Assembly: GCA_017398105.1 (NCBI GenBank)
Contig: JAFQHF010000097.1
Location: 1 to 31,303, forward strand
Direction of reading: 5' to 3'
DNA: 31,303 nt
DNA from: Oscillospiraceae bacterium
GTDB lineage: Bacteria > Bacillota_A > Clostridia > Oscillospirales > Oscillospiraceae
Positions 22,139 through 29,330 of this stretch are shown here, one piece after another. Position 1 is the stretch's first letter. Each line of letters starts with the position of its first letter. The notes below the pieces were generated by a model. The model made no database searches, was not told the DNA's origin, and was given only the letters and a program-made list of their open reading frames with translations. Made by a program: the position numbers and the translations under genes.

Positions 22139-22183
22139 AATATACCAAAACGGGATATTTATATTATACCGTTCTGGTATGAT
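22139..22183. promoter_or_regulatory. Divergent promoters with a symmetric operator
   Basis: Half-site ATACCAAAACGG (22142-22153) is the reverse complement, with one mismatch, of CCGTTCTGGTAT (22169-22180). Each half-site contains an extended -10 box: TGGTATGAT on the plus strand (22175-22183) towards the XRE gene and TGGTATATT on the minus strand (22147-22139) towards the zinc-ribbon gene. A protein bound at either half would block RNA polymerase, and the XRE protein is the obvious candidate. Confidence 0.75.
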
Positions 22184-22204
22184 GTTGTCAAGAGGTGGTG
22201 CGCT

Positions 22205-22414
22205 ATTTTTAGACTTCGGGAGTTGCGGAAAAAGCGGAATATTTCACAAATTACGCTTGCGATGGATCTGAGTATGAATCAGAACAGCATCAGCCGCTAT
22301 GAAACGGGAGAACGGGAAGCAGATTATGCAACATTAATAGCCATTGCTGACTACTTCAATGTTTCTATTGATTATTTATTGGGAAGAACTGAGAATCCGA
22401 AAATCAATAAGTAA
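22205..22414 (+). CDS. XRE-family HTH regulator, probable ATT start
   Basis: A 69-residue single-domain Cro/CI-type repressor. The frame reads FRLRELRKKRNISQITLA, then the recognition helix region MNQNSISRYETGEREADYA and the dimerisation tail DYFNVSIDYLLGR. Homologues begin M-x-x-LRELRKKR, which puts the start at 22205, an ATT, with AGAGGTGG 6-7 bases upstream. The only other in-frame candidate, TTG at 22223, would cut off the first half of helix 1 and has no ribosome site. The transcript start predicted from the extended -10 leaves almost no leader. It probably represses itself and the divergent zinc-ribbon gene. It converges on thrS through a shared terminator. Confidence 0.85.
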   Translation: MFRLRELRKKRNISQITLAMDLSMNQNSISRYETGEREADYATLIAIADYFNVSIDYLLGRTENPKINK

Positions 22415-22446
22415 ACGCCTGCTGCGATTTGCAGCAGGCGTTTGGC
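22415..22446. terminator. Shared terminator between XRE gene and thrS
   Basis: ACGCCTGCTGC (22415-22425) pairs with GCAGCAGGCGT (22431-22441), loop GATTT. It sits immediately at the XRE stop codon and 12 bases beyond the thrS stop. Confidence 0.82.
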
Positions 22447-22453
22447 GTTTTTG

Positions 22454-24250
22454 TTATACTTCCTTGCTCTTGGTGGCGATCTCCATCAGGCACTTGGCCA
22501 TGAAGGCATCGGGGGTCATGGCACCCAGATCCTCGCCCTTGCGGGTACGGACGGAAACGGTGCCGTTCTCCATATCCCGGTCGCCGATGACCAGCATATA
22601 GGGAATCTTCTGCATCTGTGCCTCGCGGATCTTGTAGCCCAGCTTTTCGCTGCGGCAGTCGGTCTCTGCGTGGATGTTCACGGCGTTCAGCTTGTCGGCC
22701 AGCTCCTTGGCATAGGCGTGGGCGCGGTCGGTGATGGGCAGAACCTTGACCTGGGTGGGCATCATCCACAGGGGCAGAGCACCGGCGTAGCGCTCGATCA
22801 GGTAAGCCAGGGTACGCTCGTAGCAGCCCAGAGAGGTGCGGTGGATGATATAGGGGGTCTTCTTCTGACCATCGGAGTCGGTGTACTCCATGCCGAACTT
22901 CTGGGCCAGCAGCATGTCGATCTGAATGGTGACGATGGTGTCTTCCTTGCCGAAGACGTTCTTGTACTGGATGTCCAGCTTGGGACCGTAGAAAGCGGCC
23001 TCATCGATGCCAATGGTGTATTCCACGCCCAGGTTGTCCAGGATCTCACCCATGACGCGCTGTGCCTCTTCCCACTGCTCGGCAGTGCCTTCATACTTGA
23101 CACCGGCACGGGCGGGATCCCACTGGGAGAACCGGAAGGAGCAGTTTTCCAGCATGCCCACGGTATCCAGGCAGTACTTAGCCAGCTCCAGGCAGCCCTT
23201 GAACTCCTCTTCCAGCTGGTCGGGGCGGAGCACCAGGTGGCCTTCGGAAATGGTGAACTGGCGGACACGGATCAGGCCGTGCATCTCGCCGGAGTCCTCA
23301 TTGCGGAACAGGGTGGAAGTCTCGCCCAGACGCATGGGCAGGTCACGGTAGGAACGGGCACGGTTCAGGTAGACCTGATACTGGAAGGGGCAGGTCATGG
23401 GACGCAGGGCGAAGCACTCCTTCTCCTCATCGTAGGGATCGCCCAGGATAAACATGCCGTCCAGGTAGTGATCCCAGTGGCCGGAGATCCGGTACAGATC
23501 CCGCTTTGCCATCAGGGGGGTCTTGGTCAGCAGGTAGCCCCGCTTCTGCTCTTCATCCTCCACCCAGCGCTGCAGGGTCTGGATGACTCTTGCGCCCTTG
23601 GGCAGCAGAATGGGCAGGCCCTGGCCGATCTCTTCCACGGTGGTGAAGAATTCCAGTTCGCGGCCCAGCTTGTTATGATCGCGCTTCAGGGCTTCTTCCT
23701 GCTGCTTCAGGTAAGCATCCAGCTCGTCCTTGCTGGGGAAGCCGATGCCGTAGATTCGCTGCAGCATCTTGCGGTTGGAGTCGCCGCGCCAGTAAGCGCC
23801 GCAGGACTTGGTCAGCTTGAAACCGTTGTGGCGCAGACGGCCGGTGTGATCCAGGTGAGGGCCGGCACACAGGTCGGTGAATTCGCCCTGGGTGTAGAAG
23901 CTGATGACGGCATCCTCGGGCAGGTCTTCAATGAGCTCCTTCTTGTAGGGCTCGTTGTTGGCGACCGCCCAGGCGATGGCATCCTCCCGGGACTTTTCGG
24001 TGCGCTCCAGCTTAATGCGCTCCTTGACGATCTTCTTCATCTCTGCCTCGATCTTGGTCAGATGCTCGGGGGTGAAGGAGAAGGGAGCATCAAAGTCGTA
24101 GTACCAGCCTTCATCGATGGCGGGGCCGATGGCCAGCTGAACCTCGGGCCACAGACGCTTGACGGCCTGGGCCATCACATGGGAGCTGGTGTGCCAGAAG
24201 GTCTTGCGGTATTCGGGATTTTCAAAGGTGTACAGATTTGCGTTTTCCAT
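22454..24250 (-). CDS. thrS: Threonyl-tRNA synthetase without TGS domain
   Basis: 598 residues. Charges tRNA-Thr in the cytosol. The editing domain starts at once: HTSSH (His20/His24) with the partner block FTDLCAGPH. The class II core follows: motif 2 RNEDSGEMHGLIRVRQFT, the zinc Cys in RPMTCPFQY, and motif 3 IIHRTSLGCYERTLAYLIE. The C-terminal anticodon-binding domain (PTQVKVLPITDRAHAYAKEL) is complete. Most bacterial ThrRS have about 640 residues with an N-terminal TGS domain of about 60; here ATG 24250 (AAGGAGG upstream) begins after it, and no upstream frame supplies it. Expression is governed by a T-box leader, so it responds to uncharged tRNA-Thr. Confidence 0.96.
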   Translation of the reverse strand: MENANLYTFENPEYRKTFWHTSSHVMAQAVKRLWPEVQLAIGPAIDEGWYYDFDAPFSFTPEHLTKIEAEMKKIVKERIKLERTEKSREDAIAWAVANNEPYKKELIEDLPEDAVISFYTQGEFTDLCAGPHLDHTGRLRHNGFKLTKSCGAYWRGDSNRKMLQRIYGIGFPSKDELDAYLKQQEEALKRDHNKLGRELEFFTTVEEIGQGLPILLPKGARVIQTLQRWVEDEEQKRGYLLTKTPLMAKRDLYRISGHWDHYLDGMFILGDPYDEEKECFALRPMTCPFQYQVYLNRARSYRDLPMRLGETSTLFRNEDSGEMHGLIRVRQFTISEGHLVLRPDQLEEEFKGCLELAKYCLDTVGMLENCSFRFSQWDPARAGVKYEGTAEQWEEAQRVMGEILDNLGVEYTIGIDEAAFYGPKLDIQYKNVFGKEDTIVTIQIDMLLAQKFGMEYTDSDGQKKTPYIIHRTSLGCYERTLAYLIERYAGALPLWMMPTQVKVLPITDRAHAYAKELADKLNAVNIHAETDCRSEKLGYKIREAQMQKIPYMLVIGDRDMENGTVSVRTRKGEDLGAMTPDAFMAKCLMEIATKSKEV

Positions 24251-24289
24251 GTGTTTTCCTCCTTGGTGTGATACCTTGCACAGACTGCT

Positions 24290-24317
24290 GTAGAGCGGGG
24301 TCATGACCCTGCCCTGC
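24290..24317. repeat. Decayed REP palindrome in the thrS leader
   Basis: GTAGAGCGGGGTCATGACCC continues to CTGCCCTGCA, with mismatches relative to the intact unit at 6691. It lies between the T-box terminator and the thrS ribosome site, so it is part of the mRNA and can fold. Confidence 0.65.
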
Positions 24318-24343
24318 AATCGGCATTTTTGGGGCAGGCAAAT

Positions 24344-24590
24344 AAAAAAATCCCACCCCCTGAATGATCAGGGGTGGGATACAGAAAGTATTCCACGGTT
24401 CCACCCTGGTTGCTCCGGAATCGAAGCCACTCATTGACGCGGTAACGGGCGCACCCGGCGGGGCATTTCTTCCCTGCGGCTCGGAAGTGGTATCGCTATC
24501 GGCAGGGGTACGGGAGCCTTTCAGCACAAGGGCACCCTCTCTGGGAATCTTACCGCCAGCGCGTGTCTTCGTCACAGCTTTTGACTAACA
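24344..24590 (-). ncRNA. T-box riboswitch of thrS
   Basis: Read on the minus strand, a long stem I region (24590 to about 24480) contains the T-box-typical GCTGAAAGGC and ACC (Thr) triplets that could be the specifier (24489-24491 is the more plausible; 24507-24509 the alternative). The conserved T-box sequence AGGGTGGAACC is at 24407-24397. The terminator ATCCCACCCC with GGGGTGGGAT (24380-24350) and a T run follow. Uncharged tRNA-Thr should stabilise the antiterminator and allow thrS expression. Confidence 0.93.
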
Positions 24591-24592
24591 AA

Positions 24593-24621
24593 AAAATACC
24601 ACAAAAATTCCGGAAAGTCAA
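24593..24621 (-). promoter_or_regulatory. Promoter of the thrS T-box transcript
   Basis: Minus-strand TTGACT (24621-24616), 17-base spacer, TATTTT (24598-24593). The predicted start near 24586 coincides with the 5' end of the T-box. The stretch 24622-24880 beyond it shows no gene, only a 16-base palindrome AATCCGGCGCCGGATT at 24671-24686. Confidence 0.7.
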
Positions 24622-24882
24622 TGGCTCAAAGGAAGGAATGCTGTTGGCGAAAGCCAAAAGTTTGGGTCGAAATCCGGCGCCGGATTGGCCATAATGCCGG
24701 GGAAACCAATTCCGGCAGAACGTTACAGCGGACGACAGCTTATGTAAACAATTGTAACCTTTCGACACTATATATCGTGGCAAAACGCGGAAAAACGACC
24801 GGTATCTAGTGCGGGGTTTACATAAAAAGTGGAATAATATTATGTCAAAAGTTGAGGAAAAACCTGTAAAAACAAGAAATAC

Positions 24883-24910
24883 TTGACTTTTACAGATAAA
24901 ATGATATAAT
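24883..24910 (+). promoter_or_regulatory. Promoter of the 3D-domain gene
   Basis: TTGACT (24883-24888), 16-base spacer, TATAAT (24905-24910). It leaves a leader of about 67 bases with no known riboswitch motif. Confidence 0.8.
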
Positions 24911-24984
24911 GAGCACATCCGGAAGATGCATGGAAAAATATTGTAATCTTTTGTGACCAAAAACAAACGCAGGGAGGCCGCCGT

Positions 24985-26049
24985 ATGAAAACGTCAAGAT
25001 CCAGATCCAGGGCAATGCGCAGACAGGTCATGGCCATAAGACTCTATGTGGGATTGCTGGTGGCTATTTTGAGCCTGTCGGTAACAGCGCTGCTGTCCCA
25101 GACGGCGCTGGCTACCACCTATGTCATTACGGACGGAGACCGGGTGGTGACCTATACGACCTTCTGCGAAGACCCGGTGCAGATCCTGGATCAGGCGGGG
25201 ATGGATATGGGGGAATTTGACACCTACGCCACCGAAGCCTGTCCGGAAGGGGAGACCATTACCATCAGCCGGGGACAGAAAATTACCATTTCCTATCATG
25301 GGCAGACCATAAAAGCCGCAAGCCAGGGCGAAACAGCTGGGGAGCTGCTGCGCCGCTTACAGCTGGATGTGGCGGGAGAGGATGTGGTCTCCCATGATTT
25401 GAATACCATGACCTGGGACGGGATGGTACTGTCGGTGGATCGGGTGGAAACCATCCGGGAAATCTATGCCAGCACCATGCCCCACGCGGTCAGCCACTGC
25501 CGGGATGCCTCCCTGCCTGCGGGCAGGGAGGAGATCCTGCGGCAGGGACAGGATGGCGAATTGCTGTGCACGGCGGATGTGACCTACGTCAACGGCCGGG
25601 AGCGCAGCCGGGAGGTGCTCTCCGAAACGGTGACGAAGCAGCCGGTCACGGAGGTTGTCGGCATCGGCACCGGCGAAGCGGAGGCGGAAGAAAAGGGCCT
25701 GCGCATGGAAGACGGCTACATAACCCTTCCCACCGGGGAAGTGCTGACCTATACCCACACGGAGACTGTCCGGGCTACAGCCTATACCCACATGGATAAG
25801 GGCTGCGGTCTGGTGACAGCCACCGGCACCGATGTCCGCTGGGGCACCGTGGCAGTAGACCCGGCGTTCATTCCCTACGGCACCCGGATGTTCATTGTAT
25901 CTGAAGACGGGGACTTTGTTTATGGCCTTGCCACGGCGGAAGACTGCGGCGGAGACATCAGGGGAGACCGGGTGGATCTGTATATGCCGAGCTTCGAGCA
26001 GTGCATGGAATTCGGAAGACAGAATTGTACCGTGTATTTTTTGAAATGA
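24985..26049 (+). CDS. Cell-wall protein with ubiquitin-like/G5-type repeats and 3D domain (YabE-like)
   Basis: 354 residues. Basic N-terminus, one membrane segment or signal anchor (about residues 19-43), then two DUF348-type repeats (VITDGDRVVTYTTFCEDP and ITISYHGQTIKAASQ), a G5-like stretch (EVLSETVTKQPVTEVVGIGT) and a C-terminal 3D domain: TAYTHMDKGCG, GTVAVDPAFIPYGTRMFI and the catalytic acidic block AEDCGGDIRGDRVDLYM. 3D domains are MltA-like lytic transglycosylase folds, so it probably cleaves or remodels peptidoglycan outside the membrane. Its place upstream of rsmA matches the yabE-rsmA order of Bacilli and Clostridia. ATG at 24985 follows AGGGAGG. It has its own promoter at 24883. 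Confidence 0.9.
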   Translation: MKTSRSRSRAMRRQVMAIRLYVGLLVAILSLSVTALLSQTALATTYVITDGDRVVTYTTFCEDPVQILDQAGMDMGEFDTYATEACPEGETITISRGQKITISYHGQTIKAASQGETAGELLRRLQLDVAGEDVVSHDLNTMTWDGMVLSVDRVETIREIYASTMPHAVSHCRDASLPAGREEILRQGQDGELLCTADVTYVNGRERSREVLSETVTKQPVTEVVGIGTGEAEAEEKGLRMEDGYITLPTGEVLTYTHTETVRATAYTHMDKGCGLVTATGTDVRWGTVAVDPAFIPYGTRMFIVSEDGDFVYGLATAEDCGGDIRGDRVDLYMPSFEQCMEFGRQNCTVYFLK

Positions 26050-26053
26050 ACAT

Positions 26054-26325
26054 GAGCGTTTGCCGGCATGGGCCGACGGCCAATGCGTGCCCGGTGCGGC
26101 GGAAATCGCGGCTGCCCAAACCCGCTCGGTTCGTTACTGCTGTAAATTCTCGTTTTGCTAACAGATACCATGCGCCATTGTAGGGGCGGATTTTTAATCC
26201 GCCCTACCCCTACCAAGGCATGTGCAGTAAAATCCTGTGTATATTTCTCGGTATCCGGAGGGCGGATTGGAAATCCGCCCCTACGATTGGTTGATCTCTA
26301 TGCTGATAAACGATCATTTTCCCGC
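26054..26325. repeat. Two nested repeat elements before rsmA
   Basis: Left part (26054-26155): GAGCGTTTGCCGGCATGGGC to CCCAAACCCGCTCGG and GTAAATTCTCGTTTTGC, a sister of 6572-6680. Right part (about 26160-26325): an inverted copy of the 18660 type, with GTAG foot at 26180, second palindrome ending CTAC at 26284 and end GATAAACGATCATTTT. The conserved pieces TATCCGGAGGGCGGATT and CCAATCGTAGGGG read on the opposite strand. No gene is visible between 26050 and 26394. Confidence 0.78.
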
Positions 26326-26338
26326 ACACAACTCAGCA

Positions 26339-26387
26339 TTGCAAAACCGCCCTTCTTCTGGTATGATAAACGGAAGAAAGGCGGTTT
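26339..26387 (+). promoter_or_regulatory. rsmA promoter bracketed by an inverted repeat
   Basis: TTGCAA (26339-26344), 17-base spacer and an extended -10 TGGTATGAT (26359-26367). AAACCGCCCTTCTTC (26344-26358) and GAAGAAAGGCGGTTT (26373-26387) are inverted repeats with one mismatch, placed exactly on either side of the -10. It could be an operator, or an RNA hairpin for transcripts arriving from upstream that would mask the ribosome site GAAAGG. Confidence 0.65.
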
Positions 26388-26394
26388 GTTTGTT

Positions 26395-27258
26395 ATGGTA
26401 AATGTCTGTGATATTCAGGTGATGAAGCCACTTCTGCAGGAGCATGGCTTCCATTTTTCCAAGGCCAAGGGCCAGAATTTTCTCATTGCCCCCTGGGTGC
26501 CCCGATCCATTGCCGAAGATGCCGGTGTGGATGAGACGGCGGGCGTTCTGGAGATCGGCCCCGGTATCGGTCCGCTGACCCAGCAGCTGTGTCTGCGGGC
26601 GAAGAAGGTCTGTGCGGTGGAGCTGGATACGCGTTTAAAGCCCATTCTGGACATCACGGTGGGGGAATTTGACAATCTGGAGATCGTCTGGAACGATGTG
26701 CTGAAGCTGGACATTCCGGCCTTCGTGGAGGAAAAATTCGGCGGTCTGCGGCCTATGGCCTGCGCCAATCTGCCCTATTACATCACCTCTCCCATTCTGA
26801 CAGCCCTGCTGGAGGCGGACTGCTTCGATTCCGTTACCGTCATGGTGCAGAAAGAGGTGGCCCAGCGGATCGCGGCTGCACCCGGCAGCGCCGATTACAG
26901 CGCCTTTACCGTGTTCTGCCAGTATTACGCCGAGCCGCAGCTGCTGTTCGATGTGCCTGCCCACTGCTTTATGCCCCAGCCCAAGGTCACCTCTGCGGTG
27001 ATCCAGCTGAAAGTGCGAAAAGAACGCAGCTGGGGCGCACTGGACGAGGATATTTTCTTCCGCACCGTCCGGGCAAGCTTCGCCATGCGGCGCAAGAAGC
27101 TCAGCAACGGCCTGGCTTCCGGCTTCCCGGAGCTGGGAAAGACCGGCGCGGCAGAAGTAATCCAGGCGGCAGGCTTTGATGCCAACGTCCGGGGCGAGAC
27201 CCTGAGCATCCCGGAATTTGTCCGGATCGCCAACGAGATCGTGAAGCGCAGAGGGTAA
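26395..27258 (+). CDS. rsmA: 16S rRNA dimethyladenosine transferase
   Basis: 287 residues (also called ksgA). Dimethylates two adjacent adenines in helix 45 of 16S rRNA, using SAM, as a late check on small-subunit assembly. Motifs: FLIAPW in the N-terminal substrate clamp (where most have FL-D), SAM loop VLEIGPGIGPLT (about residues 51-62), acidic VELD, and the catalytic NLPYYITSPI (about residues 124-133). The C-terminal domain (SFAMRRKKLSNGL) is complete. ATG at 26395; its ribosome site GAAAGG is 13 bases away, rather far. The yjjG-like gene follows after 4 bases, so the two are co-transcribed. Confidence 0.95.
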   Translation: MVNVCDIQVMKPLLQEHGFHFSKAKGQNFLIAPWVPRSIAEDAGVDETAGVLEIGPGIGPLTQQLCLRAKKVCAVELDTRLKPILDITVGEFDNLEIVWNDVLKLDIPAFVEEKFGGLRPMACANLPYYITSPILTALLEADCFDSVTVMVQKEVAQRIAAAPGSADYSAFTVFCQYYAEPQLLFDVPAHCFMPQPKVTSAVIQLKVRKERSWGALDEDIFFRTVRASFAMRRKKLSNGLASGFPELGKTGAAEVIQAAGFDANVRGETLSIPEFVRIANEIVKRRG

Positions 27259-27262
27259 CAGT

Positions 27263-27946
27263 ATGATCGAATTTTTGTTTCTGGATCTGGACGATACCAT
27301 TCTGGACTTTCACAAGGCGGAGCGGATCGCGCTGTCGAAGACCATCCGGGATTTTGGGATCGAGCCTGCGGAAGACGTTTTGCGCCTGTACCACGAAATC
27401 AACAGGTGGCACTGGGAACAGCTGGAAAAAGGTGCACTGACCCGGGAGGAAGTGCTGGTAAACCGGTTCGGGGTGCTGTTTAAACGGCTGGGAAAAGAGG
27501 TGGATGCCCATGATTGTGCAAGAGCCTATGAAAAGAATCTTTCCATCGGCCACTGGTTCCTGCCCGGGGCGGAGGAGGCGGTGGACAGGCTCCACAAAAA
27601 ATACCGGCTGTTTCTGGCCAGCAACGGCACGGCTTCCGTCCAGAAGGGCCGCATGACCAGCGCCAATCTGTATCGCTTCTTTGAGACGGTTTTTGTGTCC
27701 CAGGAGATCGGCCACAACAAACCCTCGAAGGAATACTTTGATGCCTGCTTTGCTGCGATCCCCGGCTTTGACCGGGAAAAAGCCATGATCGTAGGCGACA
27801 GCCTGACCTCGGATATCAAGGGCGGCATCAACGCCGGAATCCGTACGGTTTGGGTAAATCCGGAGCATAAGCCCTGCGGGGAGATTAAGCCGGATTATGA
27901 GATCGAAGCGTTAAGTCAGCTGGAAGAATTGCTGGATAGACTATAA
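27263..27946 (+). CDS. yjjG: HAD phosphatase, YjjG-like nucleotidase
   Basis: 227 residues. HAD motif I FLDLDDTILDF (Asp8, Asp10), motif II LASNGTASVQKGR, motif III Lys in EIGHNKPSKEYFD and motif IV VGDSLTSDIKGG match the YjjG/YfnB pyrimidine-nucleotidase subgroup, with an alpha-helical cap between motifs I and II. The activity is dephosphorylation of non-canonical or surplus pyrimidine nucleotides in E. coli; the substrate here is an inference. ATG at 27263, ribosome site AGAGGG inside the rsmA end. A REP palindrome lies 5 bases after the stop. Confidence 0.87.
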   Translation: MIEFLFLDLDDTILDFHKAERIALSKTIRDFGIEPAEDVLRLYHEINRWHWEQLEKGALTREEVLVNRFGVLFKRLGKEVDAHDCARAYEKNLSIGHWFLPGAEEAVDRLHKKYRLFLASNGTASVQKGRMTSANLYRFFETVFVSQEIGHNKPSKEYFDACFAAIPGFDREKAMIVGDSLTSDIKGGINAGIRTVWVNPEHKPCGEIKPDYEIEALSQLEELLDRL

Positions 27947-27951
27947 AAACT

Positions 27952-27979
27952 GCAGGGCGGGGTCATGACCCCACCCTAC
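27952..27979. repeat. Single REP palindrome after yjjG
   Basis: GCAGGGCGGGGTCATGACCC continues to the CACCCTAC end: one intact unit with a changed left foot (GCAG) and right foot CTAC. It occupies nearly all of the gap between two genes. Confidence 0.75.
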
Positions 27980-28004
27980 GGATGCTTTGGGAGGAGGAAA
28001 ACCG

Positions 28005-28232
28005 ATGGCAGAATACGAACTTGTCCATGAGATCAAAAACCTGTGCCGCAACAACCAGATGCGGGATGTTTTCTTTGAAGAGATCGAATGCGATGACCCG
28101 GAAAGCTGGCTGCGCAGCCGTCTGAAGGATAAGCAGCTGGAGCTGACGGTGGAATCCGGCAGCGCGGGAAGCGTCACCATTCATGCGGTGGTGGACGGCA
28201 TGATGGAAAAATACGTCTTTACGCCCATTTGA
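28005..28232 (+). CDS. Small conserved-looking hypothetical protein
   Basis: 75 residues, not recognised. Acidic and soluble, with an N-terminal helix (EYELVHEIKNLCRNNQMRDV) followed by alternating strands (ELTVESGSAGSVTIHAVVDG) and a C-terminal KYVFTPI. The ATG at 28005 has GGGAGGAGG 5-13 bases upstream; an earlier in-frame ATG at 27987 would start inside the REP-adjacent leader. It is probably co-transcribed with yjjG or driven from within the REP gap, and ends at a strong terminator. Clean codon use and a good ribosome site support it as a real gene. Function unknown. Confidence 0.75.
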   Translation: MAEYELVHEIKNLCRNNQMRDVFFEEIECDDPESWLRSRLKDKQLELTVESGSAGSVTIHAVVDGMMEKYVFTPI

Positions 28233-28236
28233 ATAC

Positions 28237-28278
28237 AAAATGCGTTCCTGCGAAAACCATTGCGGGAACGCATTTTTT
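28237..28278 (+). terminator. Terminator after the small gene
   Basis: AAAATGCGTTCCTGC (28237-28251) pairs with GCGGGAACGCATTTT (28262-28276; one G-T), followed by TT. It isolates the acs genes from the rsmA unit. Confidence 0.88.
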
Positions 28279-28300
28279 GTAAATTTCTATAAATTATGGG

Positions 28301-28345
28301 TTGAATTTATGGCGCATGTGTGATACGATATCGTTGTATCGATAT
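28301..28345 (+). promoter_or_regulatory. Promoter with overlapping dyad upstream of cooC
   Basis: TTGAAT (28301-28306), 17-base spacer, extended -10 TGATACGAT (28321-28329). A dyad GATAC-N9-GTATC (28322-28340) with the inner palindrome ACGATATCGT (28325-28334) overlaps the -10 and the likely start site, a typical repressor position. It leaves a leader of about 100 bases. Confidence 0.6.
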
Positions 28346-28435
28346 GGGGCAATTGCGCCTATTCGATGACATTCGCCATCACCCAAAAGCAGACAGTTTT
28401 CCTGTCGGCTTCCCCATATAAAGGAGAACCAAACT

Positions 28436-29200
28436 ATGCCTCATACCATTGCTGTTGCCGGTAAGGGCGGTGTGGGTAAGACCACCACCTGCGGCATGCT
28501 GATCGATTACCTGTGCAAGAAGAACCGCGGCCCCGTCCTGGTGGTTGACGCAGATGCCAACTCCAACCTGAACGAGGTTCTGGGTGTGGAGGTGGAGACC
28601 TCCCTGGGCCAGATCCGGGAAGAGATGGCACAGGCTGAACTGAAGGGCACCATCCCCAAGGGTATGACCAAGGCGGATTATGCCGAGATGAAGTTCAACC
28701 ACGCCCTGATCGAGGACGATGATTTTGATATGCTGGTCATGGGTCGCACCCAGGGCAAGGGCTGCTACTGCTATGTCAACGGCGTGCTGCAGTCCCAGGT
28801 GGCCAAGTATGCCAAGAACTATACCTATGTGGTTATGGACAACGAAGCAGGCCTGGAGCATGTGGCCCGGGGAACCCTGCCTCATGTGGACACCATGCTG
28901 CTGATCTCCGACTGTTCCCGCCGCGGCATTCAGGCTGTGGCCCGGATCGCGGAGATGATCGAAGAAATGAACCTGAATCCCGGTCAGATGGGCCTGATCG
29001 TCAACCGGGCGCCCGGCGGTGTCCTGAACGACGGCATCAAGGCTGAGATCGAGAAGCACGGCCTGAAGCTCTTCGGCGTGCTGCCCCACGACGAAGCGGT
29101 CTACGACTGCGACTGCAACGGCGATCCTTCCGCCAAGCTGCCGGACAGCGATCCCATGAAGGTTGCCCTGAAGGGCATCATGCAGTCCATCGGACTGTAA
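28436..29200 (+). CDS. cooC: CooC/AcsF-like nickel-insertion ATPase for CODH/ACS
   Basis: 254 residues, MinD/SIMIBI P-loop ATPase. Deviant Walker A GKGGVGKTT (residues 9-17), switch I/II regions VDADANSNLNEVLG and VVMDNEAGLEH, and a CxC pair Cys110/Cys112 in KGCYCYVN, as in CooC where the paired cysteines bind Ni. These proteins use ATP hydrolysis to load nickel into CO dehydrogenase or acetyl-CoA synthase. ATG at 28436 after AAAGGAG. The following acsD and acsC place it in the carbonyl-branch cluster, so the alternative (a generic MinD-like protein) is unlikely. Whether it serves CODH (CooC) or ACS (AcsF) cannot be told here. Confidence 0.9.
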   Translation: MPHTIAVAGKGGVGKTTTCGMLIDYLCKKNRGPVLVVDADANSNLNEVLGVEVETSLGQIREEMAQAELKGTIPKGMTKADYAEMKFNHALIEDDDFDMLVMGRTQGKGCYCYVNGVLQSQVAKYAKNYTYVVMDNEAGLEHVARGTLPHVDTMLLISDCSRRGIQAVARIAEMIEEMNLNPGQMGLIVNRAPGGVLNDGIKAEIEKHGLKLFGVLPHDEAVYDCDCNGDPSAKLPDSDPMKVALKGIMQSIGL

Positions 29201-29209
29201 AAATGCGCA

Positions 29210-29235
29210 TGTCATTGCGCGGGTTCGCAATGACA
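29210..29235. repeat. Intercistronic hairpin between cooC and acsD
   Basis: TGTCATTGCG and CGCAATGACA form a perfect 10-bp stem with the loop CGGGTT, with AT-rich low-complexity sequence behind it (29245-29300). It lacks a T run, so it is likely an mRNA-stability or repeat hairpin rather than a terminator. The motif recalls short palindromic repeats seen in many bacterial genomes. Confidence 0.6.
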
Positions 29236-29330
29236 GAAAGATGATAATTCTGCATTATGCGCTTTGCATATTGCATTATTATATATTACTTATTTCGTAA
29301 TCCAAATTATTTCAAGGGGGATAATCAATT

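Noticed and set aside
22442..24271. 609-codon open frame on the plus strand
   Set aside because: Exact antisense of thrS, which is unambiguous; the frame starts within the shared terminator region and has no ribosome site.
1563..27979. CRISPR array
   Set aside because: The repeats are palindromic and dispersed singly or in pairs across gaps, without regular spacing or spacers; no cas genes.
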